A stretch of DNA of 34,652 bases from Stentor coeruleus (taxonomy: Eukaryota > Ciliophora > Heterotrichea > Heterotrichida > Stentoridae), in the NCBI GenBank assembly GCA_001970955.1, contig MPUH01000793.1, positions 1 to 34,652 of the forward strand, given 5' to 3'. Shown here piece after piece: positions 34,215-34,652 of this stretch. Position 1 is the first letter of the stretch; every line of letters starts with the position of its first letter. The notes under the pieces are model-generated. The model was not told where the DNA came from and ran no database searches. It saw only the letters and a program-made list of their open reading frames with translations. A program made the position numbers and the translations under genes.

Positions 34215-34652
34215 ATGTTTTTTAGAAGAACCTTCACTTCTCTGATACTAGCTGAGCATAATAATGTGAAATTAAGGTCAATTGTGTATAATGCCATCAA
34301 TGCTGCTGAGTATTTTAATGATGATATAACAGTTCTTGTTGCTGGGGACAAATGTGGAACTGTGGTTCAGGAAGCTTCACTTATACATGGTGTGACTAAT
34401 GTCATACATTTTGACAATCCAGACTTGAAATATCAATTATCAGACTCTGTGACTAAAGCTTTAATGCAAGTTTATAATGTTAATAAGTATAAAAGAATCA
34501 TTGCCTCTTCTAGTAATTTCTCAAGAGATATTATCCCAAGATTAGGTGGGATGCTTGAGGTACAACCTGTGACAGAAATAACTAAAATTATGAATGGAGA
34601 TTGTTATAAACGTGCTTCTTATGCTGGTAATGCTATATCAACAGTGATTTTT
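34215..34652 (+). CDS. ETFA: Electron transfer flavoprotein alpha subunit, N-terminal 146 residues (runs off window)
   Basis: The alpha subunit of the mitochondrial matrix ETF passes electrons from acyl-CoA and other dehydrogenases to ETF-ubiquinone oxidoreductase. The frame from ATG stays open to the window end (146 codons). Domain I features match: SLILAEHNNVKLRSIVYNAI, then NAAEYFNDDITVLVAGDKCG, a VVQEASLIHGVTNVIHFDN stretch, and RIIASSSNFSRDIIPRLGGM followed by LEVQPVTEITKI, as in the family's region before the FAD domain. The start MFFRRTFTS is a short Arg-containing presequence. The C-terminal FAD-binding domain lies outside the window. No intron is seen so far. Confidence 0.92.
   Translation, partial: MFFRRTFTSLILAEHNNVKLRSIVYNAINAAEYFNDDITVLVAGDKCGTVVQEASLIHGVTNVIHFDNPDLKYQLSDSVTKALMQVYNVNKYKRIIASSSNFSRDIIPRLGGMLEVQPVTEITKIMNGDCYKRASYAGNAISTVIF

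Overview
This is an AT-rich, gene-dense stretch of a ciliate macronuclear genome. It is most likely from a heterotrich, with Stentor (S. coeruleus type) the best guess. Three things point there. Six introns of exactly 15 nt each restore a recognisable protein. TAA, TAG and TGA all serve as genuine stops, which excludes the reassigned codes of Tetrahymena/Paramecium and Blepharisma. The content is eukaryotic: mitochondrial Cpn60 and ETF-alpha, PP2C phosphatases, a CDPK-like kinase, a Pumilio protein, SERINC, and tRNAs without encoded CCA. The species name is inference.

Layout. A WD-like C-terminus (+, partial) and a small unknown gene (-) open the window. Next come a CorA/Mrs2-type transporter, a ciliate protein with F-x-P repeats and an EF-hand-like tail (+), a RING/B-box protein and a PP2C phosphatase (-) at 1.6-6.8 kb. 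A SERINC membrane protein (+, 7.7-8.8 kb) is followed by an acidic protein and a WD40 protein (-, 9.3-11.3 kb). A small unknown (+) and a 955-residue LRR/IQ/coiled-coil protein (-) lie at 12.1-15.4 kb. Then come tRNA-Thr, uridine kinase, tRNA-Val, a Pumilio protein and mitochondrial Cpn60 (15.9-22.4 kb). The 22.4-31.9 kb part is sparse: one small unknown, a second PP2C and a decayed near-full-length PP2C pseudogene. The window ends with a CDPK-like pseudokinase, an unknown basic protein and the N-terminal part of ETF-alpha.

The genes do not form a pathway. There is a signalling theme: two PP2Cs plus a PP2C pseudogene and a pseudokinase, and all three intact signalling proteins start with Met-Gly and a nearby Cys, as in myristoylated/palmitoylated proteins. 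The most unusual feature is compositional. Nearly every gene island is flanked on its left by C-rich, almost G-free DNA and on its right by G-rich, almost C-free DNA, whichever way the genes are transcribed, so spacers flip sharply from G-rich to C-rich.

Several problems look like assembly. Four single N characters each sit between two copies of the same 47-139 bp sequence. Three more short tandem duplications lack an N, and two of these break otherwise intact genes. The gene calls below say where one repeat copy must be ignored.
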